Positions 35,206-45,793 of a stretch of 64,000 bases of DNA are shown in pieces. The stretch lies in NCBI RefSeq assembly GCF_004770765.1, contig NZ_RQFK01000026.1, forward strand, positions 868,001 to 932,000, written 5' to 3'. The position numbers were made by a program, and so were the translations under genes. The number at the start of each line of letters is the position of its first letter. The first letter of the stretch is position 1. The DNA comes from Leptospira noumeaensis. GTDB taxonomy: Bacteria; Spirochaetota; Leptospiria; Leptospirales; Leptospiraceae. The notes under the pieces were generated by a model, which made no database searches, was not told where the DNA came from, and was given only the letters and a program-made list of their open reading frames with translations.

Positions 35206-35297
35206 GAAAGTCTTGAATATTTTTCACAAGAAAAATAAATAATCTAAAGACACTTCACAATAAAAAGAGAGAATTCTTATAAATAGAGAATTTCACC

Positions 35298-35954
35298 ATG
35301 CTAATTATTAAAAAAATTCAAAATTTTATTCTAGTTATTCTTCTAATTTTAACTAATAGAATTTATTCTGATTCAAACAATATTACTATTAGTGGAAACA
35401 ATGTTCGCATGCGTTCAAATCCATCAGAAAAGGCAAAAACAATAATTTTTCTAAAGAATACGCAAAATGTAAACTTAATCTCTGTAGCTACAGACTATCT
35501 ATTCGTAGATAAATATTTCGGACGATGGATTGAAATAGAGTTAGAAAATGGAAATCGCGGATATGTGTTTGATGCCTTTATTGATTACAATAATGATGAA
35601 GAAAAATTTCATAAATTCTTCAGTTCTTTTTATCTAAATACCTATAAAAATAGAAGATCAGACATTGAAAGATTCAGCAAAAATTTTAAACTTAAATCAT
35701 GCAATCCTCCAATAGATGATTCTGAAAATGAAAACTGTACAACACTGGATAGAAACACCCTCGACTTATCTAAATTAAATATAATAGGCTCCGATGGATC
35801 TGGTAAGACAAATTATTTTCCAAGCATTTTTAAATATAAGAACAATATAATTGAAGTAGAAATAGACCAGGGCGGATCACACTATTACTCCTGGCATTTC
35901 AAATTTAGTAATGGTCGTTGGGAATTAATTTATGTTTATAGTTTTTCTTGCTAA
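35298..35954 (+). CDS. SH3-domain exported protein
   Basis: The 218-residue product has a signal peptide (about 8-22, ending IYSDS) and a bacterial SH3 domain (about 28-95) with ISGNNVRMRSNPSEKAKTI and RWIEIELENGNRGYVFDAFI. The C-terminal half is not recognised and has three Cys. Bacterial SH3 domains often bind cell-wall peptides. It is the first gene of the cassette-like run and is followed directly by a foldable G+C-richer spacer. Confidence 0.8.
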   Translation: MLIIKKIQNFILVILLILTNRIYSDSNNITISGNNVRMRSNPSEKAKTIIFLKNTQNVNLISVATDYLFVDKYFGRWIEIELENGNRGYVFDAFIDYNNDEEKFHKFFSSFYLNTYKNRRSDIERFSKNFKLKSCNPPIDDSENENCTTLDRNTLDLSKLNIIGSDGSGKTNYFPSIFKYKNNIIEVEIDQGGSHYYSWHFKFSNGRWELIYVYSFSC

Positions 35955-35982
35955 TAAAAATATTCCATTCACACAAGACCTA

Positions 35983-36153
35983 CGCATAACAGCGTCTTCC
36001 CGCTACGTTTCGGCACTTACGGCCTGGTCTCACTCGGCCTACGGCAAATTCCCTTCCGTCACGCTTCTTGCTTCGCAAGAAGACGCGCCGACGCTAACGC
36101 CTCCTGCAGAGGCTCAGCTACAGGGAACTTCGGGAAGCCTAGTTCGTTATACG
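35983..36153 (+). other. attC-like recombination site b
   Basis: R''-like GCATAAC (35984-35990) and R'-like GTTATAC (36146-36152) bracket about 170 bases that are clearly G+C-richer than the genes around. Inside, CTTCCCG (35996-36002) pairs with CGGGAAG (36131-36137) as L''/L' arms, and CTTCTTG (36064-36070) with CAAGAAG (36076-36082) as an inner hairpin. The R' side faces the next gene, as expected of attC. Confidence 0.6.
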
Positions 36154-36207
36154 CAATTGTGCTAATTAAATTCTTAAAAAAATATTAACAGAAAAGGGAC
36201 AAATATA

Positions 36208-36705
36208 ATGGAAAATGAAGAACAAAATACAGATCTATACGATGATAATATCGAATTTTTTGATGAAGATTCCAGAATTTTTCATACATTGTTCTATGCT
36301 CTCGCTCGTGCAAATGAAGAAGAACTTCTTTCTAAACTGGAAAGTATAGGTGAAAAATTAGAAATAGAAGAAGAACTGTATCTTCTCGAGTTTAAGGAGC
36401 TAATAGCTGAAATTATTCAGAAATTGAGAACGAAATACTCTACACTTGACATTTTTACTAAGCATTACCCAAACCCTGAAGTTGAAAAATTAATGCTTCG
36501 CTTTGAAATTCTACATCTAATCGATTTAATTGACGAAGAAGCTGATTCAAATTATCTCAAAGATGTAACAGATTTTCTCAATTTTGCTTCACATGACTTC
36601 CACGCCGCAATTGAAAAGTGGGATGCAACACTAACAACTTTGGAAGATTTAATAATGGCTCATCTTACTGGAAACAATGAAGAAATAGATCAAGAAGATA
36701 TCTAA
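36208..36705 (+). CDS. Acidic helical protein, hypothetical
   Basis: The 165-residue product is strongly acidic (runs of Asp/Glu such as EEELLSKLE, IDEEADSNY) and predicted helical throughout, without signal peptide or Cys. No family recognised. Highly acidic small cassette proteins are sometimes immunity or DNA-mimic proteins, but that is speculation. Begins 56 bases after the core of site b. Confidence 0.65.
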   Translation: MENEEQNTDLYDDNIEFFDEDSRIFHTLFYALARANEEELLSKLESIGEKLEIEEELYLLEFKELIAEIIQKLRTKYSTLDIFTKHYPNPEVEKLMLRFEILHLIDLIDEEADSNYLKDVTDFLNFASHDFHAAIEKWDATLTTLEDLIMAHLTGNNEEIDQEDI

Positions 36706-36782
36706 ACCACTTGATATACTATTTTGTTAGCTATAAAATATATTGAAAAATCAAGATCCAATATTGATAAAAAGCACAACTC

Positions 36783-36843
36783 CGCATAATAGCGACTAAC
36801 CTCTGTGCTTTTGGGACTCAAGGTCGAAAAAGTTTGTTATGCG
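36783..36843 (+). other. attC-like recombination site c
   Basis: A compact 61-base site: CGCATAAT (36783-36790) against TTATGCG (36837-36843), inner GCGAC (36792-36796) against GTCG (36823-36826). The tail TTGTTATGCGAAAG repeats that at 35197-35210. Size and symmetry match classical attC sites; R' is GTTATGC. Confidence 0.6.
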
Positions 36844-36885
36844 AAAGACTCAACAGACAGTCAAATAACAGAAAGATATTAGAAA

Positions 36886-37658
36886 ATGAACGCAACAATC
36901 TACTCACATAAAACAATCATCGGGACTACCGACTTACAAATCGGAGACGAGAGTATGAGATGTGTATTCGGACAATTTATTCCCAACGACAACTACTTCA
37001 AAAACATTCAAAAATATGTTTGGGAGTTTTGCACGACGAATAAACCAAACTACAACAAATGGAATTCATTGCGCTTTAACGTACAACTTGAGAATGGTTT
37101 TTTTCTTTTTCCTGAGGGAGGCTACACATTTGACGACAGTCCTGATTTTCCACACTAAACTAAGCGAATTGAGATAGCTGGTATTGATTTTGAAACTTTA
37201 AGTTATAATAAAGACACTTTACTTGAACCTTGGGCGACTATAGACATTTCTCAGAAAATTAATTTTGAGGATCAGCTAATAAAAGAAATTACTCCTCTTA
37301 AATCTCCTTTTAGTTTCTTGTCTGCAGACAGAACTAATTACCATATTTTAGTTGATGCTGAAATTTCAACTTTTGCTAGATACTATCCAAATGATGATGT
37401 TCTTTTTAGAGTTAAAAAACAAGGTAACGCAAGTGAATTTGCAACAGTTCACTTAACTTGGATAACAAAAAAAATAAAAATTCGAATTATTTTCCTACAA
37501 CACATCTTTATCTTGACTTTGAAGATTTTGCGGAAAAGCGAATGAAACCTGACAACACAGAATGGAATATCAAATTTTACAGACTAGAATTCCAGCGTAT
37601 GGCAGAGACTAACCGATGCGCTTCGGGACTCCGGAACAGTTTACATTGGTTAGCCTAG
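36886..37658 (+). pseudogene. Unknown cassette gene with an in-frame stop and a frameshift
   Basis: The ATG at 36886 opens a 90-codon frame ending at TAA 37156-37158. The same frame then continues without stop for another about 110 codons (TKRIEIAGIDFETLS on to EFATVHLTW). At the A-rich tract near 37467-37474 the coding sense passes to another frame (NKNSNYFPTTHLYLDFEDF), which ends at 37658. The pieces together read as one soluble protein of about 250 residues of no family I know. It is therefore a decayed gene, or one with two sequencing errors. It follows site c by 43 bases and its tail runs into site d. Confidence 0.65.
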
Positions 37659-37669
37659 TTCGTTATACG
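37596..37669 (+). other. attC-like recombination site d
   Basis: Outer CGTAT (37596-37600) pairs with ATACG (37665-37669); inner CTAACCGATG (37609-37618) pairs with CATTGGTTAG (37644-37653) with one mismatch. R' is GTTATAC (37662-37668), as in site b. Overlaps the end of the broken gene before it. Confidence 0.55.
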
Positions 37670-37684
37670 AAGGTTTATGATTTT

Positions 37685-38703
37685 ATGTATATAACTTTTG
37701 ATTCATCAATACTAATTAGCGATTATTATTTAAATAGCAAAATTGCAGAGCTATTTTTAGAAAATCATGAAATGTGCGGATATAAATTGTTAATAAGCAA
37801 TGTAGCAATTGAGGAAACTATTAATAAATTTTCAGAAGAAATCAAAAAATTTAACGAATTAAATAAAAGAAATTTGCAATTTATTCTAAAAGAATACTTA
37901 AATTCTATTCCTCAAAATATAATAGAAGATCTAACAAATAAATATAGATATTTTCTAAATAAAAAATTTACCTATTCCAAAGAAAGACCAAAAAAACCAG
38001 AAACACTCGCTTTTATCTTTATCAAAATATAAATTTTGAAAATATTTTTAACAAAGCTTTGTTAAAAAAAAGACCTTTTCGAGAGAATGAAAAAGGATTT
38101 CGAGATGCATTGATCTGGGAAAATATTCTTCAAATGGTCAAAATGTACTCTGACGATGAGAATCCAATTGTTTTTATTTCTGCAAATATCAATGATTTCT
38201 GTTCAAAAGAAAAAAATCACAATGGTGCTTATCGTATTCACGAAGATTTAAAAAAAGATCTGGCAAAATTAAATTTACCAGAAAATTCAGTGATAGTATA
38301 CACATCACTGAAACAATTTTTTGAATGTGAATTTTCAAAACTATTAAATGATATTGAATTATTAAAATCTGAAAATCTAGAAACTGAGAAGATTCTTGTT
38401 AATAAATTAAATAATCTAATTAATTCAGAAAAGCTCTTTGGTAAGCTTATTACAATTTCTGTTGATGAACTACAGAAAAGCGATATCGTAAAAATTTCTT
38501 CAATTAAATCAGCTAGAATAATTGAAGCTTATCGGAACTGGACATATTCAATTAATGGTGATTTAACAATTCGAATTAAAGGAATTTTAACATTTTTAAA
38601 AGACAATTCAAAAAGTGAGGGAAAATTTGAACTTTATGCAGATTATTCGTCCAGTGAGAAGAAATTTGATTTTAATGACATTGATTTGGAAATTTATTTA
38701 TAA
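37685..38703 (+). pseudogene. DUF4935-like PIN-domain protein gene, frameshifted at an A tract
   Basis: The frame from ATG 37685 has FDSSILISDYYLN and LLISNVAIEETINKF, then stops at 38032. A second frame (NTRFYLYQNINFEN and on to 38703) carries GFRDALIWENIL and PIVFISANINDF, the second half of a DUF4935-type PIN nuclease, followed by about 130 residues of unknown tail. Adding one A to the A7 run at 37990-37996 joins the halves (RPKKTRNTRFYLYQ). So this is one gene of about 340 codons with a single-base frameshift. PIN domains are metal-dependent RNases, often toxins. A TTG at 38059 could start the second part alone. Lies between sites d and e. Confidence 0.7.
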
Positions 38704-38750
38704 CAAGAATGTCGTTAAATTGGCGTTAATCACTGTAGCCTTGACTAGTT

Positions 38751-38810
38751 CCTAACGTGTCCCGTTTGGACTCAGGGGAGAAAACGTCGAGAAATCCATT
38801 TTGTTAGGTG
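38751..38810 (+). other. attC-like recombination site e
   Basis: CCTAAC (38751-38756) pairs with GTTAGG (38803-38808); R' GTTAGGT (38803-38809) fits the GTTRRRY consensus fully. An inner GTCC/GGAC hairpin lies between. A 19-base stretch CCATTTTGTTAGGTGAAAT is identical in site f. Confidence 0.6.
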
Positions 38811-38865
38811 AAATTAATCTAAATAAAAATCTTGACATATCTCAAAAAATATAGGATAAGATGGC

Positions 38866-39321
38866 ATGAAATCTGCACTAGCCTATTTAGTTTCTATAGT
38901 TTTTCTTATTGCCTCAATTTCTGGATGTAGCGGGCATTATTTTATTTACACGAAAGATCTTGCCCATATTTCCAAACCTGGTGTGACGACTTATGCTAAG
39001 CCTGGCGATCCATTAATGCCAACAAAAATGCATTCTCTTCTCGTCCTTGACACTTATGTTTATGGAGTAAGGCTAGATAGTGAAAACTTAACAATGGGAT
39101 TTAATGAAATGTTTGTTATCAAACCGGGTAAACATAACATCGATATTTATATTCAAACATTAGGGAGACGCTCAAGCCTAATGAATATAAGTTTTGAAGT
39201 AAAAGAATATCAAACAGTTTTTATTTGTAATGGAGTTCAAGGTGGATTAGCGAAACCATATATAAAAACTATTGAAGGTTTCAGGTTTGAAAGAGAAAAA
39301 TATTACAATCCATGCCCATAG
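38866..39321 (+). CDS. Small lipoprotein, hypothetical
   Basis: The 151-residue product has a signal peptide ending ASISGC (Cys21), a good lipobox. The mature part is beta-rich, with TYAKPGDPLMP and an FVIKPGKHNIDIYIQT strand that resembles the PEGA/DUF2846-like folds of lipoproteins; the match is weak. Begins 57 bases after the core of site e. Confidence 0.72.
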   Translation: MKSALAYLVSIVFLIASISGCSGHYFIYTKDLAHISKPGVTTYAKPGDPLMPTKMHSLLVLDTYVYGVRLDSENLTMGFNEMFVIKPGKHNIDIYIQTLGRRSSLMNISFEVKEYQTVFICNGVQGGLAKPYIKTIEGFRFEREKYYNPCP

Positions 39322-39333
39322 GTAGTAGTATTT

Positions 39334-39564
39334 GCTAACAAATTCTTTTCTAAAGAAAAGTTTCTATTTAAGAATTTTTTATTTTCCTAATCAGAAATGC
39401 TTTGTAGCCAATTAATCTAATAAATATTTTCTACAAATCATAGCAGCTTGGCACTGTGCTTCGGCATTTGCTGCCTCGCTCGCTTGCATAAACTATATGC
39501 AGGTTCCCAGCATCCTGTTAAAGCACAATAGAGGGAATCATCGAATAGCCCATTTTGTTAGGTG
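39334..39564 (+). other. attC-like recombination site f (long)
   Basis: CTAACAAA (39335-39342) pairs perfectly with TTTGTTAG (39554-39561); R' is GTTAGGT (39557-39563). The about 230-base body includes a G+C-rich inner part (39445-39490) unlike the flanking genes. Long attC loops exist, but the inner arms are not clear here. Confidence 0.45.
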
Positions 39565-39610
39565 AAATAAACAAAACTAAATTTTAAAATCAAATATAAG
39601 GAATCTAATC

Positions 39611-40225
39611 GTGGGAATTTTTTCAAATATATTTAAACTCGTGAAACCAAAACAAAAAGTAGTACATATTACCGCTCAATTAAACCATTTGCTTATGCCA
39701 ATTGATAGAGGAAATATATACGAAGATCCTCTTGATGAAGCCTTAAAATCTTTAAAATTTGGTGAAGTTGATGGTGGCGGAACTATGCAACTTAATACTG
39801 GAGAAATTGCCCACATTGATGTTGAGATATTACTTTATAACTTAGAAGACGGTATTCCATTTCTGATTAACAAATTAGAAGAACTTGGTGCGCCAAAATC
39901 CTCAATCCTTCATATACAGGATGATTCAAATTCTAAACAAATTGCATTCGGTAAAAAGGAAGGTGTAGCCATCTACCTTGATGGAATTAATCTTTCTAAA
40001 GAAGTATATGAAAATTCGGATATAAATGACTTAATTGAAAAATTAAATATTAGTATCGGTGATCTTGGAAAAATGGAAAGTTACTGGCAAGGCGAAACAG
40101 AAACTGCTCTATATTTTTATGGCTTAAACGCTGAAGATATGAAAAATAATTTCAAGTCGATTATAGATTCGTATCCTTTGTGTAAAGGATGTAGAATCAC
40201 CACCATTGCACCTAAACAATTATAA
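39611..40225 (+). CDS. Unknown cassette protein
   Basis: The 204-residue product starts at a GTG 48 bases after the core of site f. It is acidic and soluble, without signal peptide, with GGGTMQLNTGEIAHIDVEI, FLINKLEELGAPKSS and a C-terminal YPLCKGCRI. No family recognised; the shape (small, mixed alpha/beta, acidic) resembles immunity-type proteins, which is only a hint. Confidence 0.7.
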   Translation: MGIFSNIFKLVKPKQKVVHITAQLNHLLMPIDRGNIYEDPLDEALKSLKFGEVDGGGTMQLNTGEIAHIDVEILLYNLEDGIPFLINKLEELGAPKSSILHIQDDSNSKQIAFGKKEGVAIYLDGINLSKEVYENSDINDLIEKLNISIGDLGKMESYWQGETETALYFYGLNAEDMKNNFKSIIDSYPLCKGCRITTIAPKQL

Positions 40226-40279
40226 TATTAACATAGAACAGCGAATAACAAAGGAAAAGACACACACGTAAATTGAGGA

Positions 40280-40286
40280 GTTAGAC
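40280..40286 (+). other. R'-like core before the last cassette gene
   Basis: GTTAGAC fits GTTRRRY fully and lies 46 bases before the next start codon, the same spacing as at the other sites. No convincing R'' partner or stem is visible, so the call is weak. Confidence 0.3.
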
Positions 40287-40331
40287 ACTGCACATAATGT
40301 CAGTGATCCAAACTAAAAAGTATTAAAAGCT

Positions 40332-40877
40332 ATGTTCTTTATCAAAAGTTTTATTATTCTATTAATTTCGATTCTTACTTATTTTGGATTATTTTTCAGT
40401 TTTGAACCCAAGGATTTCACTAATGATCTAACAGGACTCAAATTTAATACCAAGGAAGTATTCGCTTACCATTCGGAGAGAGCTTGGAACGGCGATGGAT
40501 ATTCAATTCAAATATTTGAAATTAGTGAAGAGACGGCGCAATACTTTCTAACTCCCAAAAAAGATTTCTTTAATGAATTTCCCTTGTTGCCTGAATACCA
40601 AAATCATTGGACCAAGGTTAATTGGAAAAAAACACCAATACAGAAAAATGAACTGTTGTATTTAAAATTTGCGTTAGATGGTTCATATAACATAGAAGCG
40701 ACGATCAATAGAAAAACTGAAATTCCAAGTAAATTGGTTACTTCAATTTTAAACGAATCAAACAATTATTACGCATATTTTTATAACTCACATGGCGATG
40801 GTTGGGTCGGTGATATAGATTTATTTATTATTTCGCCGAAAAGGAAAATGTTAATAATGATTAATCACAATACATAA
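40332..40877 (+). CDS. Membrane-anchored hypothetical protein
   Basis: The 181-residue product has one N-terminal hydrophobic helix (about 5-24) and a soluble domain with VFAYHSERAWNGDGYSIQIF and YYAYFYNSHGDGWVGDIDLF. No family recognised. It is the last gene before repeat copy B and ligA, in the same direction as the cassette-like genes. Confidence 0.7.
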   Translation: MFFIKSFIILLISILTYFGLFFSFEPKDFTNDLTGLKFNTKEVFAYHSERAWNGDGYSIQIFEISEETAQYFLTPKKDFFNEFPLLPEYQNHWTKVNWKKTPIQKNELLYLKFALDGSYNIEATINRKTEIPSKLVTSILNESNNYYAYFYNSHGDGWVGDIDLFIISPKRKMLIMINHNT

Positions 40878-40929
40878 AAACTTCTGAAATATATTGTTAT
40901 AGTGTTTAATTCTTACGATCAAACTTCCG

Positions 40930-41060
40930 CGCCAGCGATAGGAGCGGAAATCCTTTCCTTATTCATAACAATTGTTATCTAGAAACAGATCGGAAAGATT
41001 GGAGCGGATAGCGCGGTCGGTTTTAGAAAAAATATTGATCGACTAACCAATTCGAGGCGC
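40930..41060. repeat. 131-bp structured repeat, copy B
   Basis: Direct copy of 33607-33737: the first block 40930-40958, the second 40989-41019 (identical), the third 41038-41060. One base before it a G makes the ends GCGCC and GGCGC fully complementary, so the element can close into one hairpin. It lies in the gene-free stretch between the last cassette gene and ligA. The two copies bracket the ArsR/SRPBCC/GFA genes and the whole cassette run. Confidence 0.7.
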
Positions 41061-41159
41061 CCAATCAATTAAAAAAATACTTCTATTAACCAAGCGACGA
41101 GGCGTCACTTATAGGTAACCATGGATGACACAAACTCGCGAGTCAAAATAGGAATCCTT

Positions 41160-43166
<2,007 letters not shown>

Positions 43167-44180
43167 TCAGTAAACTCCTGCTTGCATGTATTGTTCAGGA
43201 TCTGTTTTTCCTTCTTCGGAAATAAAAATTTCGTAATGTAAGTGAGGGCCAGTTACGTTTCCTGTCGCACCCACCTCGGCAATTTGTTCGCCAGCTTTGA
43301 CTTCTTGTCCATTCCTAACATAAATTCTAGAACAATGCCCGTATAACGTGCTAAAGCCGAATTCGTGTTGTATGATGACGTGGTGTCCGTATCCGACATT
43401 GGAATAAGTCACACGTACCACACGCCCTGGTGCAGATGCATAAATAGGAGTGCCAGTGGCATTTGCCATATCCAAACCATCGTGGTATTCCCAATAACCA
43501 GTAGTAGGTGATTTTCTCATTCCAAAGGGAGAGGTTAAATTGTAAGAATACATGGGATTAAACAAAGGAGATCTAGATAAAATGTCGGAACGTTGGTATA
43601 AAAATTGGTAATTGGCTTCCACCAAACGTTGGTAATTATCCATTCTATGTTTCAATTGGCGAAGGTCATAAATTTCGCTTAAGTACTTACGGCCCACGTC
43701 CAATTGTTTGTCTTCTTTTTCTTCTTTTTGGAGAGACTCGATCGCCGCCGTTTCAATCAAATCTTCTGCGGGAATTTTTAGAAGTTCTTCATCTTGTCCA
43801 TCAATCAGTGTAAAGAGTTCCAACATACTTTCGTTTAGTTTGGAATACTCTTCTTTCATCTCTTCCAACTGATTGGCATGAGTGATGTACGTATCAAAGT
43901 ATGTTCCGTAAATTTTTGAGAGTTGGTTGATTTGTGTTTGGGTAGAACTAGAACCAACAATCCCAAAAATCGCAAGGCTGAGTAAACCAACCGTTAGGCC
44001 TAAAAAAAATAGAATGGTAAAATGAGAAATTTGGAAGTGGAAAGAACTATCGTATCCGTGAGGAATGACAAGAATGGTCATTCGTTGGTGACCTTTTTCT
44101 TTCACCTTATCAATCTGTTTCTTGATTTTCGGATTGTCCTGTGAAAAAACAGACCTAATCTCTTTAATTTTTTTCTTCAT
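43167..44180 (-). CDS. M23-family metallopeptidase, membrane anchored
   Basis: A 337-residue protein with a cytoplasmic Lys-rich tail, one membrane helix (about 53-73), coiled coil (about 85-190) and a C-terminal M23 domain with HDGLDMA, GYGHHVIIQHEFG, LYGHCS and HLHYE: all zinc ligands are present. M23 endopeptidases cut peptidoglycan cross-links and support cell division or growth. The ATG at 44180 has no strong ribosome site, and a second at about 44081 (MTILVIPHG) is possible. Its ATG shares CATG with the divergent start next door. One base from ligA. Confidence 0.92.
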   Translation of the reverse strand: MKKKIKEIRSVFSQDNPKIKKQIDKVKEKGHQRMTILVIPHGYDSSFHFQISHFTILFFLGLTVGLLSLAIFGIVGSSSTQTQINQLSKIYGTYFDTYITHANQLEEMKEEYSKLNESMLELFTLIDGQDEELLKIPAEDLIETAAIESLQKEEKEDKQLDVGRKYLSEIYDLRQLKHRMDNYQRLVEANYQFLYQRSDILSRSPLFNPMYSYNLTSPFGMRKSPTTGYWEYHDGLDMANATGTPIYASAPGRVVRVTYSNVGYGHHVIIQHEFGFSTLYGHCSRIYVRNGQEVKAGEQIAEVGATGNVTGPHLHYEIFISEEGKTDPEQYMQAGVY

Positions 44181-44916
44181 GACGAACCGCGTATCCTACA
44201 TAAATATAACGCTCCGATTCCTCTCAAGGGTCAAGTGGAAATCCCTATTTCTTGGAATGATTCTTGTTTTGGGATTCTTGAGTTTTGTCGCATTGGCAAT
44301 GAACTTAAGAATTTGGTATGTTTACCAGACTTCGATTCATTCCGACCAGCCGACGGAAATCCCTGAAGCGGAAGTGGCGATCGTTCCCGGTGCTGCCGTT
44401 TATGGAAAAACTCCTTCGCCCATTCTTATGGATCGATTGGCCTGCGGTTTGGATTTGTATAACACGGGTCGTGTTAAAAAAATCTTACTCTCTGGGGACA
44501 ATGGTAAGTCGGATTATAATGAACTTCGACCCATGTTGGAATTTATGTTGCAACATAAAGTAAAACCAGAGGACATCTTTGTTGACCACGCTGGGTTTCG
44601 AACACTCGACACCCTCATTCGCGCGAAAGAAGTTTTCCTTGTAAATAAAGCCATTTTTGTGAGCCAATCTTTCTTTTTACCCCGAGCGATATATTTAGGA
44701 CGCGAGTTAGAACTGGAGTTATACGGTTACGAATGTAATTTAAGAACTTATAAAAAAGAAACTTATTATTCTTTCAGGGAGTTTTCGGCAAGAATTCTTG
44801 CTTGGTGGGACATCCAATGGGACACTCCACCAAAATATTTAGGCAAACCTTATCCTATTGATGGAAGTGGTGTTTCTACCTGGAAAGGTTCCATTCCAAT
44901 TTCTTCACCTAAATAA
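44179..44916 (+). CDS. SanA/YdcF-like DUF218 membrane protein
   Basis: With the ATG at 44179 the protein has 245 residues, one membrane helix (about 25-47) and a DUF218 domain with AIVPGAAVYGKTPSPILMDRL, GRVKKILLSGDNG, ILVDHAGFRTLDT-like VDHAGFRTLDTLIRAKEVF and SQSFFLPRAIYL. SanA-type proteins affect envelope permeability; a biochemical role is not settled. The earlier ATG at 44122 lies inside the divergent M23 gene and is less likely. Start choice is uncertain, and the two divergent ATGs overlap within CATG. Confidence 0.85.
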   Translation: MTNRVSYINITLRFLSRVKWKSLFLGMILVLGFLSFVALAMNLRIWYVYQTSIHSDQPTEIPEAEVAIVPGAAVYGKTPSPILMDRLACGLDLYNTGRVKKILLSGDNGKSDYNELRPMLEFMLQHKVKPEDIFVDHAGFRTLDTLIRAKEVFLVNKAIFVSQSFFLPRAIYLGRELELELYGYECNLRTYKKETYYSFREFSARILAWWDIQWDTPPKYLGKPYPIDGSGVSTWKGSIPISSPK

Positions 44917-44973
44917 TATTAGTTTATATACGAGTAAATTCTCAGGATTTGGTTTTTAAAATCCTTCTAAGCT

Positions 44974-45771
44974 ATGTCTCTAATTTTTATCAATAGATGG
45001 AGAATATTATTTATTTACAATAACATTCCTTGTGTTAGTATTTTCTTTGTGAGAATACAGATCATTTTGTTTGTAAGTCTTTTATCCTTTTCGACTGCCT
45101 TCGCCCAGTCGATACCCCTCATCCAGCAAAATGACAAACCTCAGGTGACAAAAGAATCCCTCAAAAAAAGAAGGAACCTTTTGGAATGGCACCAAATCGC
45201 AGGGTTAACCACTTTAGCACTCTGGCTTGCCACCAACTTGGAAGGGGACAAAGCCTCTGAAACTTTGTATCGAAAATCAGACCAGTATGCGCAAGGATTA
45301 TTACTAACAAATCCACAATATGCGGCTAATGACCCAATGTATTTAGTTGCTATGGGTTCCTTAAATCGACATAGTATTGCCGCCGATTATTTTCTATTAA
45401 AAGATCCAACCAATAATGCTGGATTGTATTTAGCATTAAAAGCAAATGAAGAATGGGAAACCAAACACTCTGCGGCGATGCATAAAAATTTAGCGATGGC
45501 GACGTTTAGTATGTATATAGTTACTGCGAGTCTTGCCTTTTTTTCACCGTCTAAAATTGAATCAGAAACAGATGATGATGGCCCCAAAATTTATAGTCCT
45601 ATCTTTGCGCACAAAGCAATGATCCCGATTCATTTAGCTTCTATGTTATTATTACCTGGATTAGGCGCTCGGATAGAAAAAGAAGGCCCACGGGCAGCCC
45701 ACCAAATGGAACAAGTGGGTTGGGCAGGTTTTGGTGCTATGTCCATCGCATTACTCGTCATTACATTTTGA
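44974..45771 (+). CDS. Cytochrome b561-like membrane protein
   Basis: A 265-residue membrane protein. After a signal-like N-terminus (ending AFAQS, about 45) come four membrane segments bearing His at LEWHQIAG, SAAMHKNLAMATF, AHKAMIPIHLASM and RAAHQMEQVGW, the arrangement expected for haem ligands in b561-like proteins. It is followed by a YceI gene, and YceI-cytochrome b561 (YceJ) pairs are common. It may move electrons between a quinone or lipid and the periplasm. The N-terminal 40 residues may be over-extended. Confidence 0.72.
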   Translation: MSLIFINRWRILFIYNNIPCVSIFFVRIQIILFVSLLSFSTAFAQSIPLIQQNDKPQVTKESLKKRRNLLEWHQIAGLTTLALWLATNLEGDKASETLYRKSDQYAQGLLLTNPQYAANDPMYLVAMGSLNRHSIAADYFLLKDPTNNAGLYLALKANEEWETKHSAAMHKNLAMATFSMYIVTASLAFFSPSKIESETDDDGPKIYSPIFAHKAMIPIHLASMLLLPGLGARIEKEGPRAAHQMEQVGWAGFGAMSIALLVITF

Positions 45772-45793
45772 ATTCAAGGATAAGTTAAATTTT

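Noticed and set aside
40253..40286. Full attC site before the gene at 40332
   Set aside because: Only the R' core GTTAGAC is convincing; GAATAAC upstream does not pair with it and no inner stem is visible.
35199..40286. CRISPR array
   Set aside because: Spacers between genes are 60 to 230 bases, irregular, and not short identical direct repeats.
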